The translations under genes were made by a program, and so were the position numbers. Of a DNA stretch of 64,000 nucleotides, positions 27,496 to 36,020 are shown one piece after another; the stretch's first letter is position 1; each line of letters starts with the position of its first letter. The notes beneath the pieces are model-generated. The model was not told the DNA's origin, made no database searches, and saw only the letters and a program-made list of their open reading frames with translations. Origin of the DNA: RYN-230 sp963844695 (GTDB lineage: Bacteria; Actinomycetota; Actinomycetes; Streptosporangiales; Streptosporangiaceae). The stretch spans positions 1 through 64,000 of the forward strand of contig CAWJPL010000002.1 in assembly GCA_963844695.1 (NCBI GenBank), written 5' to 3'.

Positions 27496-27829
27496 ATATG
27501 CCCCCTGTGATTATGCTGCCCGGAGGAATGATCCCCCTGCTGGGTCAACGTAGCGGATCAATTAGCAGGCAGAAAGCCAAGGGTCACATTTTCCCGGCTG
27601 TGTCACTATGCACGAGGCGGGCCGGAAGGTAATTCGCCGAAACCGAATAGTATCCAATTCCATTATTTCGGTTAATCGGGCGGACGGGCCGGCGCACCAC
27701 CGTCCCCGCCGGGGCTACCGCCGCGCCCGCCGCCGACGGGATGATGCGGTCAGGCGGATTCCGGAGGGCAGCGCCAGCGGAAGTCTCCGCGCGCTGGGCG
27801 GGGTCGTTCACGGCTGGAGGGGCGCTTCG
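27496..27829. other. 334-nt divergent intergenic region
   Basis: Contains promoters for the leftward secreted gene and the rightward metallophosphoesterase. AT-rich runs occur near 27530-27670. The frame of the metallophosphoesterase stays open upstream to 27608, but the sequence there is Arg-rich and not family-like. No repeat or clear operator is seen. Confidence 0.45.
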
Positions 27830-29179
27830 ATGATCGAGCAGGCGTACGACCGGGACTCGGTCCGCCGGTACGTGGCCGCCGTCCGCGAGGCCGTGGGCTC
27901 ACACCAGCTACGGGAGGTGACGGCGGCCGCCGCGCAGGTCATCCCCGGAGCAGGCGATCCGCAGGCCAAGGTCCGCGCCGTGCTCCCGGGCCCGGGTACC
28001 GCGGGCGTCCCGCCGGGCGGGGCGGAGAGCCAGACCGTGCCCTACCTGTCGCGCGACCCGGCGGTCAGCCTGGTGCAGAGCGCCGTGTCCGCCGCCCTCC
28101 GGGAGCAGGGCGTGGCTGACCGGACGCCCCTGGACCGGAGTCTGTGGTCGACCATCACCCACACTGCCGAGGCGCTCCTGCACCTCGGGAACTTCTCGCC
28201 GGGCGACCCGGACTGGGTCGTCAAGATTGCCGAGTCGGTGCTGGGTCACCTGGCCAAGGGCAATCACCCCTTCAATCCCCGGCCCGCCGAGCACGCGATC
28301 AGCGACTCGGCGCGGCTGGTGCTGGTCGGAGACTGGGGGACCGGGCTGCCACGAGCCCGGGCCGTAGCCGCATACATGGCCGAGGAGGTCGCTGAGGCCC
28401 TGGCCCACGGGCGGGAGGCGCACGTCATCCATCTCGGCGACGTGTACTACTCCGGGTTGCCCAGCGAAATCCGCCAGCATGTGCTCGCCTGCTGGCCGGT
28501 GACGCCGGAGCAGGCCCGGGCCGGGGTGACGTCGTGGTCGCTGAACGGCAATCACGACATGTACAGCGGTGGCTTCGGCTACTTCGAGACCCTGCTGGGC
28601 GACCCGCGGTTCGCCGGCCAGCACTCGGCCGACGGCGCGCCGACCAGTTTCTTCCGGCTCGCCGCGCCCTCGTGGGACTTCGCAGGCCTGGACACGTCCT
28701 GGGATCCGAACGTCATGTCCAAAGGCGCGTGCGGAGTGCTCGAAGACCCGCAAGCGGGTTTCGTTGCGGAAATAGCCAGGGCGTCGGGGCGCAAGCTGGT
28801 GCTGCTGAGCCACCACCAGCTGATGTCCGTGCACGAGGAGGGCGACCTCGGCCCGGTGCTGCCCGCCAAGCTCGGACCGGTCCTGGACAGCGGGCAGGTG
28901 GCCGCGTGGTGGTGGGGGCACGAGCACCGCTGCATGGGCTTCGAGGCCGACCACGGCGTGCGGTTCCCGCGCTGCCTGGGAAACGGCGGCGTCCCCGTCC
29001 TCCAGACGTACGCGGCCGGCGACCCGGTCAAGCCGCCGGGGGCGTGGGAGGCGGCAGGCTTCCTGGAGGACGCCGGCGGTGACTGCTGGGCCCGGTTCGG
29101 GTTCGCCGTCCTGGACCTGGACGGCAGCCAGATGCAGGTCCGCTACCGCGATGACACTGGGGGCCGAGATCAGGCGTGA
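27830..29179 (+). CDS. Calcineurin-like metallophosphoesterase
   Basis: A 449-residue protein. The ATG at 27830 is preferred because GGAGGGG sits 8 nt upstream. The phosphoesterase core has LVGDWGTG, HLGDVYYSGL, LNGNHDMYSGG, LLSHHQLMSV and WWGHEHRCMGF, which hold the two-metal centre. The N-terminal 150 residues are helical and without a named domain. Probably cytoplasmic; substrate unknown. Confidence 0.88.
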   Translation: MIEQAYDRDSVRRYVAAVREAVGSHQLREVTAAAAQVIPGAGDPQAKVRAVLPGPGTAGVPPGGAESQTVPYLSRDPAVSLVQSAVSAALREQGVADRTPLDRSLWSTITHTAEALLHLGNFSPGDPDWVVKIAESVLGHLAKGNHPFNPRPAEHAISDSARLVLVGDWGTGLPRARAVAAYMAEEVAEALAHGREAHVIHLGDVYYSGLPSEIRQHVLACWPVTPEQARAGVTSWSLNGNHDMYSGGFGYFETLLGDPRFAGQHSADGAPTSFFRLAAPSWDFAGLDTSWDPNVMSKGACGVLEDPQAGFVAEIARASGRKLVLLSHHQLMSVHEEGDLGPVLPAKLGPVLDSGQVAAWWWGHEHRCMGFEADHGVRFPRCLGNGGVPVLQTYAAGDPVKPPGAWEAAGFLEDAGGDCWARFGFAVLDLDGSQMQVRYRDDTGGRDQA

Positions 29180-29224
29180 GGTCATCGAGTAGCGCGGCCC
29201 CGCCGAGCGGGCCGGGCGCTAACT

Positions 29225-30442
29225 TCAGGCGTCGCGCTCGATGGGACAGCTCATGCAGCGCGGCCCGCCCCGGCCCCGGCCCAGCTCGCTGCCGGGCACC
29301 GGCACCACCTCGACGCCGTTCTCCTCCAGGTACGCGTTCGTGGTGACGTTGCGGTCGTAGGCGACGACCACGCCGGGCTCGACGGCCAGCACGTTGCAGC
29401 CGTCGTCCCACTGCTCACGCTGCGCGGCCGCCGGGTCCTGGCTGGCGGTCAGCACCTTGATGCCGGGCAGCCCCAGCGCGGCCGCGATCGCGGTGTGCAT
29501 GTCCTCCGGCGGATGGTCGGTGACCTTGAGCTCGCGGGCGCTGGCGCCGGGCTCGACCGTGTACGACGGCAGCATGCCCAGATTCATGTACTTGGTGAAC
29601 ACGCCGTAGTCGCACATGGTCATCACGGTGTCCAGGTGCATGAACGCCCGGGCCTTCGGCATGTCGATGGCCACCAGGCAGCGGGCCGCCCCGGCCGAGA
29701 ACAGCCGGTGCGCGATCAGTTCGACCGCCTGCGGAGTGGTCCGCTCGCTCATCCCGGCCAGCACCGCACCGTTGCCGATGACCAGGATGTCGCCGCCCTC
29801 GATGGTGGCCGGGGCCGCGTCCGCGCCGTGGTACCAGACCTCGAAGCCGCCGCCCGAGAACATCGGGTGCCAGCGGTAGATGGCCTCGTCGTTGACGGTC
29901 TCGCGCATCCGGGCCGGCATGGCCATGGCGTTCACCGAGACCCCGCCGTAGATCCAGGACGAGGTGTCCCGCTGGTAGAGGAGGTTGGGCAGCGGCGCGA
30001 GCACGAAGCTGCCGGCCTCCAGCGAATGGAACGCGATGCTCTTCGGCTCGGGGGTCAGCTCCAGGATCTCCTGCTTGGTGATCCCGCCGGTCAGGGCCTG
30101 GGCCAGCACCGGGGACGGGAGTCCCTCCACCGCGGCCCGCAGCGCCGCGCAGGCCAGCGGCCCGTTCAGCCGGGAGTCGAAGACGCGGTCCATGATGTAC
30201 TCCCGGGCCTGGGAGATCTCCAGCGTCTGGGTCAGCAGGTCCCCGTAGTAGTGCACGGCCACGCCCCGGGCCACCAGCGCTTCCGCGAACTCGTCGTGCT
30301 CGGCCTGGGCCCGCTCGGCCCACAGCACGCCGTCGAACAGCAGCTCGCTGGCGTTGTCCGGGGTGAGCCGCTTGAGCTCCAGTTCGGGACGGTGCAGCAC
30401 GACCTGGCGGAGCCGGCCGACCTCCGAGTCAACGTGGAACAT
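29225..30442 (-). CDS. arcA: Arginine deiminase
   Basis: A 405-residue enzyme converting L-arginine to citrulline and ammonia. Family motifs are VGRLRQVVLHRPELEL near the start, EGGDILVIG, MHLDTVMTMCDYGVF with the catalytic His, and GRGRGGPRCMSCP with the active-site Cys near the C terminus. No arcB (ornithine carbamoyltransferase) or arcC (carbamate kinase) gene lies beside it, so the full deiminase pathway is not encoded here. It is divergent from the DapE-like gene with an 89-nt gap. Confidence 0.95.
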   Translation of the reverse strand: MFHVDSEVGRLRQVVLHRPELELKRLTPDNASELLFDGVLWAERAQAEHDEFAEALVARGVAVHYYGDLLTQTLEISQAREYIMDRVFDSRLNGPLACAALRAAVEGLPSPVLAQALTGGITKQEILELTPEPKSIAFHSLEAGSFVLAPLPNLLYQRDTSSWIYGGVSVNAMAMPARMRETVNDEAIYRWHPMFSGGGFEVWYHGADAAPATIEGGDILVIGNGAVLAGMSERTTPQAVELIAHRLFSAGAARCLVAIDMPKARAFMHLDTVMTMCDYGVFTKYMNLGMLPSYTVEPGASARELKVTDHPPEDMHTAIAAALGLPGIKVLTASQDPAAAQREQWDDGCNVLAVEPGVVVAYDRNVTTNAYLEENGVEVVPVPGSELGRGRGGPRCMSCPIERDA

Positions 30443-30519
30443 GAGCTCTCCGTTCGGCGGGTGGTCCCGGTAATCATGGACGGACTGTAGTTCTGGCTGG
30501 TGTGGCCATCATGTCCGGC

Positions 30520-30525
30520 TAGGCT
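30520..30525 (+). promoter_or_regulatory. -10 box for a possible leaderless dapE transcript
   Basis: TAGGCT fits the actinobacterial TANNNT -10 consensus, and only 6 nt separate it from the GTG at 30532. No Shine-Dalgarno sequence is present. Leaderless starts are common in this group. Confidence 0.45.
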
Positions 30526-30531
30526 CCCCGG

Positions 30532-31596
30532 GTGGACCTAGATCTTGACCTTTCCCAGGATCCGGCGGCCCTGACCGCGGCCCTGGTCGATGTTCCCTCG
30601 GTCAGCGGTGACGAGGACCGCCTGGCCAACATGATCGACGCCGCGCTGCGCCGCATCCCGCACCTGGAGCTGTTCCGGGACGGCAACGCCATGGTCGCCC
30701 GGACCACGCTGGGCCGGCCAGAGCGGGTGGTGCTGGCCGGGCACATCGACACCGTGCCGATCGCCGACAACCTCCCGGCCCGCCTCGACGGCGACCTGCT
30801 GTACGGCTGCGGCGGCTGCGACATGAAGTCCGGCGTCGCGGTCCAGCTCCGCCTGGCCGCCTCCCTGCCCGAGCCGAACCGCGACGTGACCTACGTGTTC
30901 TACGACGGCGAGGAAGTCGAAGCCGAGCGCAACGGCCTGCTCCGGCTGTCCCGGAACTCCCCGGAACTGCTGGACGGCGATCTGGCCGTGCTGCTGGAGC
31001 CGACCAGCGCGATCATCGAGGGCGGCTGCCAGGGGACCATGCGGGCGGAGGTCCGCGCGACCGGCAAGCGCGCGCACAGCGCCAGGTCCTGGAATGGCAC
31101 TAACGCCATCCACCAGGCGGGACCCATCCTGGACCTGCTGCGCGACTACGTGGCCCGGCAACCGGAGGTCGAGGGCCTCAGGTACCACGAAGGGCTGAAC
31201 GCCGTCTATATCAGCGGGGGAGTGGCGGGCAACGTCATCCCGGACGAGTGCGTGGTCACGGTGAACCACCGCTTCGCACCGGACCGCACCGTGGAGCAGG
31301 CCCAGGACTACGTGCGGGAGATCTTCCGGGGCTGGGACGTGGAGTTCACCGACTGGGCCGCCGGGGCCCGCCCGGGACTGGCCGACCCGGCCGCCGCCAC
31401 CTTGCTGGCGACGGTGGGCGGCACCCCGCGGGCCAAGTTCGGCTGGACCGACGTGGCCCGCTTCGCCGAACTCGGGATGCCTGCGGTCAACTACGGCCCC
31501 GGCGACCCGGAAGTCGCCCACTCCCGCGCCGAGCACGTCCCCATCTCCCAGATCACCGAAGTAGAGGCCCACCTCCGCACCTGGCTGACGACCTAA
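30532..31596 (+). CDS. dapE: Succinyl-diaminopimelate desuccinylase-type M20 peptidase
   Basis: A 354-residue M20 zinc enzyme. It starts GTG without a ribosome site. Metal ligands are in VVLAGHIDTVP (His, Asp), GCGGCDMKSG (bridging Asp), FYDGEEVEAERNG (Glu pair), and the final PEVAHSRAEHVP (His). This order fits actinobacterial DapE, which hydrolyses N-succinyl-LL-diaminopimelate in lysine and peptidoglycan precursor synthesis. Ends convergent with the htrA-like gene. Confidence 0.9.
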   Translation: MDLDLDLSQDPAALTAALVDVPSVSGDEDRLANMIDAALRRIPHLELFRDGNAMVARTTLGRPERVVLAGHIDTVPIADNLPARLDGDLLYGCGGCDMKSGVAVQLRLAASLPEPNRDVTYVFYDGEEVEAERNGLLRLSRNSPELLDGDLAVLLEPTSAIIEGGCQGTMRAEVRATGKRAHSARSWNGTNAIHQAGPILDLLRDYVARQPEVEGLRYHEGLNAVYISGGVAGNVIPDECVVTVNHRFAPDRTVEQAQDYVREIFRGWDVEFTDWAAGARPGLADPAAATLLATVGGTPRAKFGWTDVARFAELGMPAVNYGPGDPEVAHSRAEHVPISQITEVEAHLRTWLTT

Positions 31597-31623
31597 CCCC
31601 GGCATCAGCCACAACGCGCGGCC

Positions 31624-31655
31624 GGCCCGGTCCAGATATCGTCCTGACCGGGGCC
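31624..31655. terminator. Hairpin between convergent dapE and the htrA-like gene
   Basis: GGCCCGGTC and GACCGGGGCC pair around a 13-nt loop with a single bulged base. It sits 28 nt after the dapE stop and 24 nt before the other gene's stop. Confidence 0.45.
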
Positions 31656-31678
31656 CGGTCGCGCAGTGCTGAGCGCCC

Positions 31679-33676
31679 TTACTTCACCGGCCCATTGACC
31701 AGCGTCAGCGACGAGGTGTGGCGCTGCTTGTGCGCGTCAACCCAGGTCAGGGACACCGTGGCCCCCGGCTTGTACTTGAGCATCACGCCGGTCAGGCCGG
31801 TGGCCGTGCTCACCGACTGGCCGCTGACCCCGGTGATCACGTCGCCGGGCCGGACGCCCGCCTTGAACGCCGGGGTGCCCTGGTACACGTTGCAGACCAG
31901 CGCGCCGGACCGCGTCGGCACCTGGTAGCCGGCCCGGACGCCGCTCTGCGCCAGGCAGGCGCTGGCGTCAGTGACCGCGTCCACGCCCACGCCCATGAAG
32001 CCCTTCGGGCCGATCAGGATCCCGCCGCTGGTGTTCCCGGCGGCGATCTTCTTGGCGATGGACAGCGCCCGGTCGATGGGGATGGCGTAACCCTGTGACG
32101 TGCCGGCCCCGCCCAGCGACTGGCCGTTCGCCGCGGTGTTCATGCCGATCACCTGGCCGCCCGCGTTGGCCAGCGCGCCGCCCGAGTCGCCCTCCGCGAT
32201 CGGCGCGTTGGTCTGCAGCATGTTGTGCAGGGTCTCGGTGTTCTGGCCGCTGCCTGAGTCGCTGGCGGTGATGGTCCGGTCCAGCGCGGTGATCGTGCCG
32301 CTGGTCACGGTGGGGCTGCTGGTTCCGCCGGCGTTCCCGATGGCCACGACCCCGGTGCCCAGGCTGACCTTGGACGAGTCACCGACCTGCACTGTCTTCA
32401 GCCCGGCGGCGCCCTGCAGCTTGATCAGCGCCACGTCGTCGGTGGGGTCCACCCCGATGACCGTGGCCTGATACTTCTTCCCGCCCGCCACGGCCGTCGC
32501 GGTCAGGTGCGTGGAACCCTCGACCACGTGGTTGTTGGTCAGCACCACGCCGTTAGAGGACAGGATCATGCCCGTCCCGGCGGCCGCGCCATCCTCGTAC
32601 TTGAGCGTGGAGTTGATGTACACCATGCCCGGCTCGACCTTGTTCGCCACCGACTGCTCGTTGATGTTGGTGGTGTTGGCACCTCCGGCCGCGTTGCCGT
32701 TCGGCGACGGTATCTGCTGGGAGGAGACGGTGCTGCCGGACTGGGAGCCGTGGTTCAGCGCCACCACGGCGCCGGCCCCGGCGCCCGCGGCCAGCGCGGC
32801 CACCACTACGTAGACCAGGGCCCGGCTGCCGCGGCGCCGCGGGCGTTCTGGCCCCTGGCCGCCGTAGCCGATGACGTCGCCCGAACCCCAGCCACCCCCG
32901 GACCCGCCCGGCGGGGGGCCCCAGGGGTCCTGGGGTCCGTAGCCGCCCGGCTGGCCGTAGCCGCCTGGCTGGCCGTAACCGCCGGGCTGGCCGTAGCTAC
33001 CGGGCTCGCCGGGCTGCCCGTAGCCGCCGGGCTGGCCGGGCTCACCGGGCTGGCCGTAGCCGCCCGAGGCCGCGGCCTGGCCAAACGCGGCCGTCGGCTG
33101 GTTCGGTCCCGGCTGGCCGTACGGGGGCTGCCCGTAGGGGGGCTGCCCGTACTGAGGCGGTCCGTACTGAGGCGGTGGCCCGTATCCGGGCTGCCCGTAC
33201 CCGGGCTGACCGAACGCGGCGGTTGGCTGGCTGGCTCCCGGCTGCCCGTACCCAGGCTGGCCCGGCCCGGCCTGGGGGTATCCACCCTGCGGGGGGCCCG
33301 CCTGACCGTAGCCCGGCTGGGCAGCGCCCGGCTGGGCAGCGCCTGGCTGGCCACCGAAGCCCAGGCCCGCCAGGCCGTGCTCGGGCTGGTCTGCTCCCGG
33401 GCGGTCCGGCTCCTGAGGTCCCTGCTCCTGAAGTCCGTGCTGCTGAGGTACGGGCCCGGCGCTGTCCGGTGCCTGGGTGCCGGACCGCTGATCGCCCGCG
33501 GCCGGGACTACCCAGGTGCCTTCCGGTGCGGCGGGCGCATCCTGCTCAGCGTGGCTCTCCGCGGCAGCCGGCTCGTCATCAGCGGGCCGGTCCGGCTGGT
33601 CCTCGGCCGGGATGGGCGACCACGCACCCAGATACTCCGGCGGCTGGTCCCCACTCCGGTCCTGACCTTCTTGCAT
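31679..33676 (-). CDS. HtrA-type trypsin-like serine protease with repeat-rich N-terminal arm
   Basis: A 665-residue membrane-bound protease of the HtrA/DegP/PepD type. ATG 33676 is chosen because AAAGGTG lies before it. Residues about 1-265 form a cytoplasmic low-complexity arm with YGQPG, GYGQPGG and PPQYG repeats. One membrane helix follows (ALVYVVVAALAAGAGAGAVVAL). The trypsin domain has LTNNHVVEG (His), DPTDDVALIKL (Asp) and AEGDSGGALAN (Ser), and a PDZ domain ends the protein (FMGVGVDAV... PAFKAGVRPGDVITGVSGQ). Role in envelope protein quality control is inferred from the family. Confidence 0.93.
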   Translation of the reverse strand: MQEGQDRSGDQPPEYLGAWSPIPAEDQPDRPADDEPAAAESHAEQDAPAAPEGTWVVPAAGDQRSGTQAPDSAGPVPQQHGLQEQGPQEPDRPGADQPEHGLAGLGFGGQPGAAQPGAAQPGYGQAGPPQGGYPQAGPGQPGYGQPGASQPTAAFGQPGYGQPGYGPPPQYGPPQYGQPPYGQPPYGQPGPNQPTAAFGQAAASGGYGQPGEPGQPGGYGQPGEPGSYGQPGGYGQPGGYGQPGGYGPQDPWGPPPGGSGGGWGSGDVIGYGGQGPERPRRRGSRALVYVVVAALAAGAGAGAVVALNHGSQSGSTVSSQQIPSPNGNAAGGANTTNINEQSVANKVEPGMVYINSTLKYEDGAAAGTGMILSSNGVVLTNNHVVEGSTHLTATAVAGGKKYQATVIGVDPTDDVALIKLQGAAGLKTVQVGDSSKVSLGTGVVAIGNAGGTSSPTVTSGTITALDRTITASDSGSGQNTETLHNMLQTNAPIAEGDSGGALANAGGQVIGMNTAANGQSLGGAGTSQGYAIPIDRALSIAKKIAAGNTSGGILIGPKGFMGVGVDAVTDASACLAQSGVRAGYQVPTRSGALVCNVYQGTPAFKAGVRPGDVITGVSGQSVSTATGLTGVMLKYKPGATVSLTWVDAHKQRHTSSLTLVNGPVK
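32935..33370. repeat. Imperfect tandem repeats coding for the GYGQPG-rich arm
   Basis: Units of about 15-18 bp with core GGCTGGCCGTAGCC on the plus strand are repeated many times with drift; the encoded peptide units are GQPGGY, GQPPY and GQPGY. The repeat number is likely to vary between strains. Confidence 0.7.
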
Positions 33677-33919
33677 CCGTATCACCTTTGCCCGGAAGTC
33701 AGCCTACGTTGCCTCGTTGCCCTCATGAACGGCCGGCTCGTAGCCCGCCGCTCTCAGGCAACCTCCAGTAAGCACTACGAGCCTGGACGTGAGCTGAAGA
33801 TGTTCTGAGGATTTCTCAGCCCGGGTGTCACCCCTTACTTCCCGCATAGGGCGGCTTTAACTTCTTCTCAGCCCGGAGGGACTCCTGAGCCCGGTGGTCG
33901 CCGGGCCAGCCGGGCGTGG

Positions 33920-34732
33920 TCATCCGGGCCGGGGACCGTCCGCCAGGTGCCCGGCGAGCGGGCCCGCCCGCAGCCCGCGGCGGGCGCACTCGTCCAGCAG
34001 CCAGGGCAGCGCGCCCAGCGCCGCCGCTGCCGTGCCCGCCGGGGCCACGGCCTCGGAATCGTGCAGCAGCACCGTCGCCCCGCCGTGCAGGGTGCTGGCC
34101 AGGGTGGCCTGCACTGATCCTGGTGTGGCCCCCGGAACCCACTCCCGTCCCCAGGAACCCCACAGGATCGGCCGCAGTTCCAGGCGGCGGGCGGCGATCA
34201 GGGCCCCGGCGCTGAGCACCCCGTACGGCGGCCGGTACAGCCGGGGCACGGCGCCCGCCGCCGCCGCGATCGTGTCGCAGGCCCGGGCCAGGTCGTCGTG
34301 CAGCGCCCCAGGCCCGCGCACCGTGGCGTAGCGATGCTCCCAGCCGTGCACGGCGATCTCGTGGCCGGCCGACGCGATCTCGGCGGCCAGCCCGGGGGCG
34401 GCCTGCACCATGGGGCCGAGCAGGAAGAAGCTCGCGTGCACCCGGCGCGCGTCCAGCATGGCCAGAAGCCGCGGGGTGAAACGCGGGTCCGGGCCGTCGT
34501 CGAAGGTCAGCGCCACATGATCAGGCCGCCCGGCGCCCGCCAGCGCAGGGAACAGCCGCCGGACCGGGGCCAGCGCGGTGAGCCCCGGAGCGCCCTGGGC
34601 GATCGCGAGCGCCGCGCCGCCGGCCAGCAGCGCCGGGGCCAGCCTCCTGCTGCCATGCCGCCCACCGCCCACGGCCAGTCGGCCCAAGTTCGGCCGGCCC
34701 GTGGTCAGTCGGCTCACGGTCTGCCGGCCCAC
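33920..34732 (-). CDS. Polysaccharide deacetylase (NodB-type)
   Basis: A 270-residue carbohydrate esterase 4 protein. GTG start 2 nt after the previous gene's stop. A basic N terminus and Ala-rich hydrophobic part suggest an exported or membrane-tethered protein. Catalytic motifs are VALTFDDGPDPR (catalytic base and metal Asp), AVHGWEHRYATV (metal His) and YRPPYG. It would remove acetyl groups from peptidoglycan or another envelope glycan. Last gene of a five-gene overlapping unit starting at 38150. Confidence 0.88.
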   Translation of the reverse strand: MGRQTVSRLTTGRPNLGRLAVGGGRHGSRRLAPALLAGGAALAIAQGAPGLTALAPVRRLFPALAGAGRPDHVALTFDDGPDPRFTPRLLAMLDARRVHASFFLLGPMVQAAPGLAAEIASAGHEIAVHGWEHRYATVRGPGALHDDLARACDTIAAAAGAVPRLYRPPYGVLSAGALIAARRLELRPILWGSWGREWVPGATPGSVQATLASTLHGGATVLLHDSEAVAPAGTAAAALGALPWLLDECARRGLRAGPLAGHLADGPRPG

Positions 34733-34734
34733 TG

Positions 34735-35373
34735 TCAGCCGGCCAGGTGCGGCGGGCTGACCTTGGCCCCGGTCGCGGCGATCGCCTTCATGATGATCTT
34801 GTCGATGACGGCCCGCTGCCGGTTCAGGTCGCTGGTGTCCCGCTGCAGTGCCGCCGCGTACTGCTGGCGCTTGGCGGCGTCGTGGCTGCCGAGCTCGTTG
34901 GCCACGTCGTTCTGCACCCGCTGGGCGTACGGGAACGCCCAGGTGATCACGTCGTTGACCGCCGTGTCCAGGTGGAACCCGGCCAGCGACTCGGTCACCT
35001 GGTACTGGGTGAGGTCGTCGAGCTGCTCGTTGTTGGCGGGTGAGCAGTTGTTCGCCCCGTACCGGGCGATCTTGATCGTGTCCTGGACGTTCTTGGCCGA
35101 GTTCGCGCCGGCGTTGATCAGGTGCAGGGCGTTGAGCGACTCGCCCACGCCACCCGAGCAGGACTCGATGTCGGTGTTCACGTCGGACAGGAAGCCCTTG
35201 AGGTCACTGGCCTGCTGCGTGTGGCTGGGCTTGTGCGCCAGCGCGACCAGGACGATGCCCGCCACGATCAGCGCGCCGGCCAGCAGCAGCCAGCGCGGGG
35301 CCTTCTGGTGCGGGGCCCACCGGTTGGTCCGGATGGGCACATACGGCGGATCGGTGCGGGTCGGGGCGTCCAC
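34735..35373 (-). CDS. Single-span membrane protein of unknown function
   Basis: A 212-residue protein from the GTG at 35373, which lies 5 nt after the TlpA stop. The longer upstream frame is the shadow of the TlpA gene. One helix lies at about residues 28-48 (PRWLLLAGALIVAGIVLVAL). The outside part is alpha-helical with two Cys (IESCSGGVG; ANNCSPANN) that could pair. Its neighbours are a TlpA thioredoxin and a polysaccharide deacetylase, so an envelope function is likely. No family recognised. Confidence 0.7.
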   Translation of the reverse strand: MDAPTRTDPPYVPIRTNRWAPHQKAPRWLLLAGALIVAGIVLVALAHKPSHTQQASDLKGFLSDVNTDIESCSGGVGESLNALHLINAGANSAKNVQDTIKIARYGANNCSPANNEQLDDLTQYQVTESLAGFHLDTAVNDVITWAFPYAQRVQNDVANELGSHDAAKRQQYAAALQRDTSDLNRQRAVIDKIIMKAIAATGAKVSPPHLAG

Positions 35374-35378
35374 GTCGA

Positions 35379-36020
35379 TCAGCCCTGTCCGCTCTGCTTG
35401 GTCATGACGGCTACCCCGCGGCGCAGGTCGGCGAGGGTCACCGCCTGGATCATCCGCTTCACGACGCGGTGCTGCGCGTTGAGGAAGAAGGTCTGCGGCA
35501 GCGCGGCCACCCCGTAGTTGAGCGCCATGGTCATCGGGGCCGGGTCGGACGCGACCGGGTAGGCCACGCCCATCTTCCGGGCGAAGGCCAGGCCCGCCGA
35601 GCTGGTGTCGTTCACGTCGACGCCGATGATGATGACGCTGCGCCGGTGGCTGCGGTAGAACCGGGCGATCAGCGGGGTCTCCCGCTGGCACGGCTCGCAC
35701 CAGGACGCGAAGAAGTTCAGGATGAGCGGGTGGCCCGCGTACCGGGCCAGGGAGATGTGCTGGCCCGGGTGCCCGAGTTCGGGCAGCGTGAACGCCTGGG
35801 CGCGGGGCGGGGGTGCGTGCTTGGGTGACCCGCCGGACGTGGCGCCGACGGCGAGCAGTGCGACCACGACCGCCAGGACCGAGGCCGACCAGGTCAGGGC
35901 CAGCTTGCGGCCCCGGCTGAGCCCGCCGAACCAGCCGGCCGCGCGGCGCCCGGGCCCCGGCGGTCCGGGCGGATCGGAGCTCGGCTCGTGCTGCTGGGTG
36001 CGCGTTGGTTCCTGGGTCAT
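35379..36020 (-). CDS. TlpA-like membrane thioredoxin
   Basis: A 213-residue protein. Residues 1-38 are a Pro-rich cytoplasmic lead, residues 39-61 a membrane anchor, and the rest a thioredoxin fold with FFASWCEPCQRETPL, giving redox cysteines C108 and C111, and the cis-Pro in ALPQTFF. Such proteins reduce or oxidise disulfides outside the membrane, often for cytochrome or copper-site assembly. Its ATG overlaps the kinase stop as ATGA. The oxidase operon lies only 2.5 kb away. Confidence 0.88.
   Translation of the reverse strand: MTQEPTRTQQHEPSSDPPGPPGPGRRAAGWFGGLSRGRKLALTWSASVLAVVVALLAVGATSGGSPKHAPPPRAQAFTLPELGHPGQHISLARYAGHPLILNFFASWCEPCQRETPLIARFYRSHRRSVIIIGVDVNDTSSAGLAFARKMGVAYPVASDPAPMTMALNYGVAALPQTFFLNAQHRVVKRMIQAVTLADLRRGVAVMTKQSGQG

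Noticed and set aside
32935..33370. Repeat array that could look like CRISPR
   Set aside because: Units are short, imperfect, without unique spacers, and translate into the HtrA arm.
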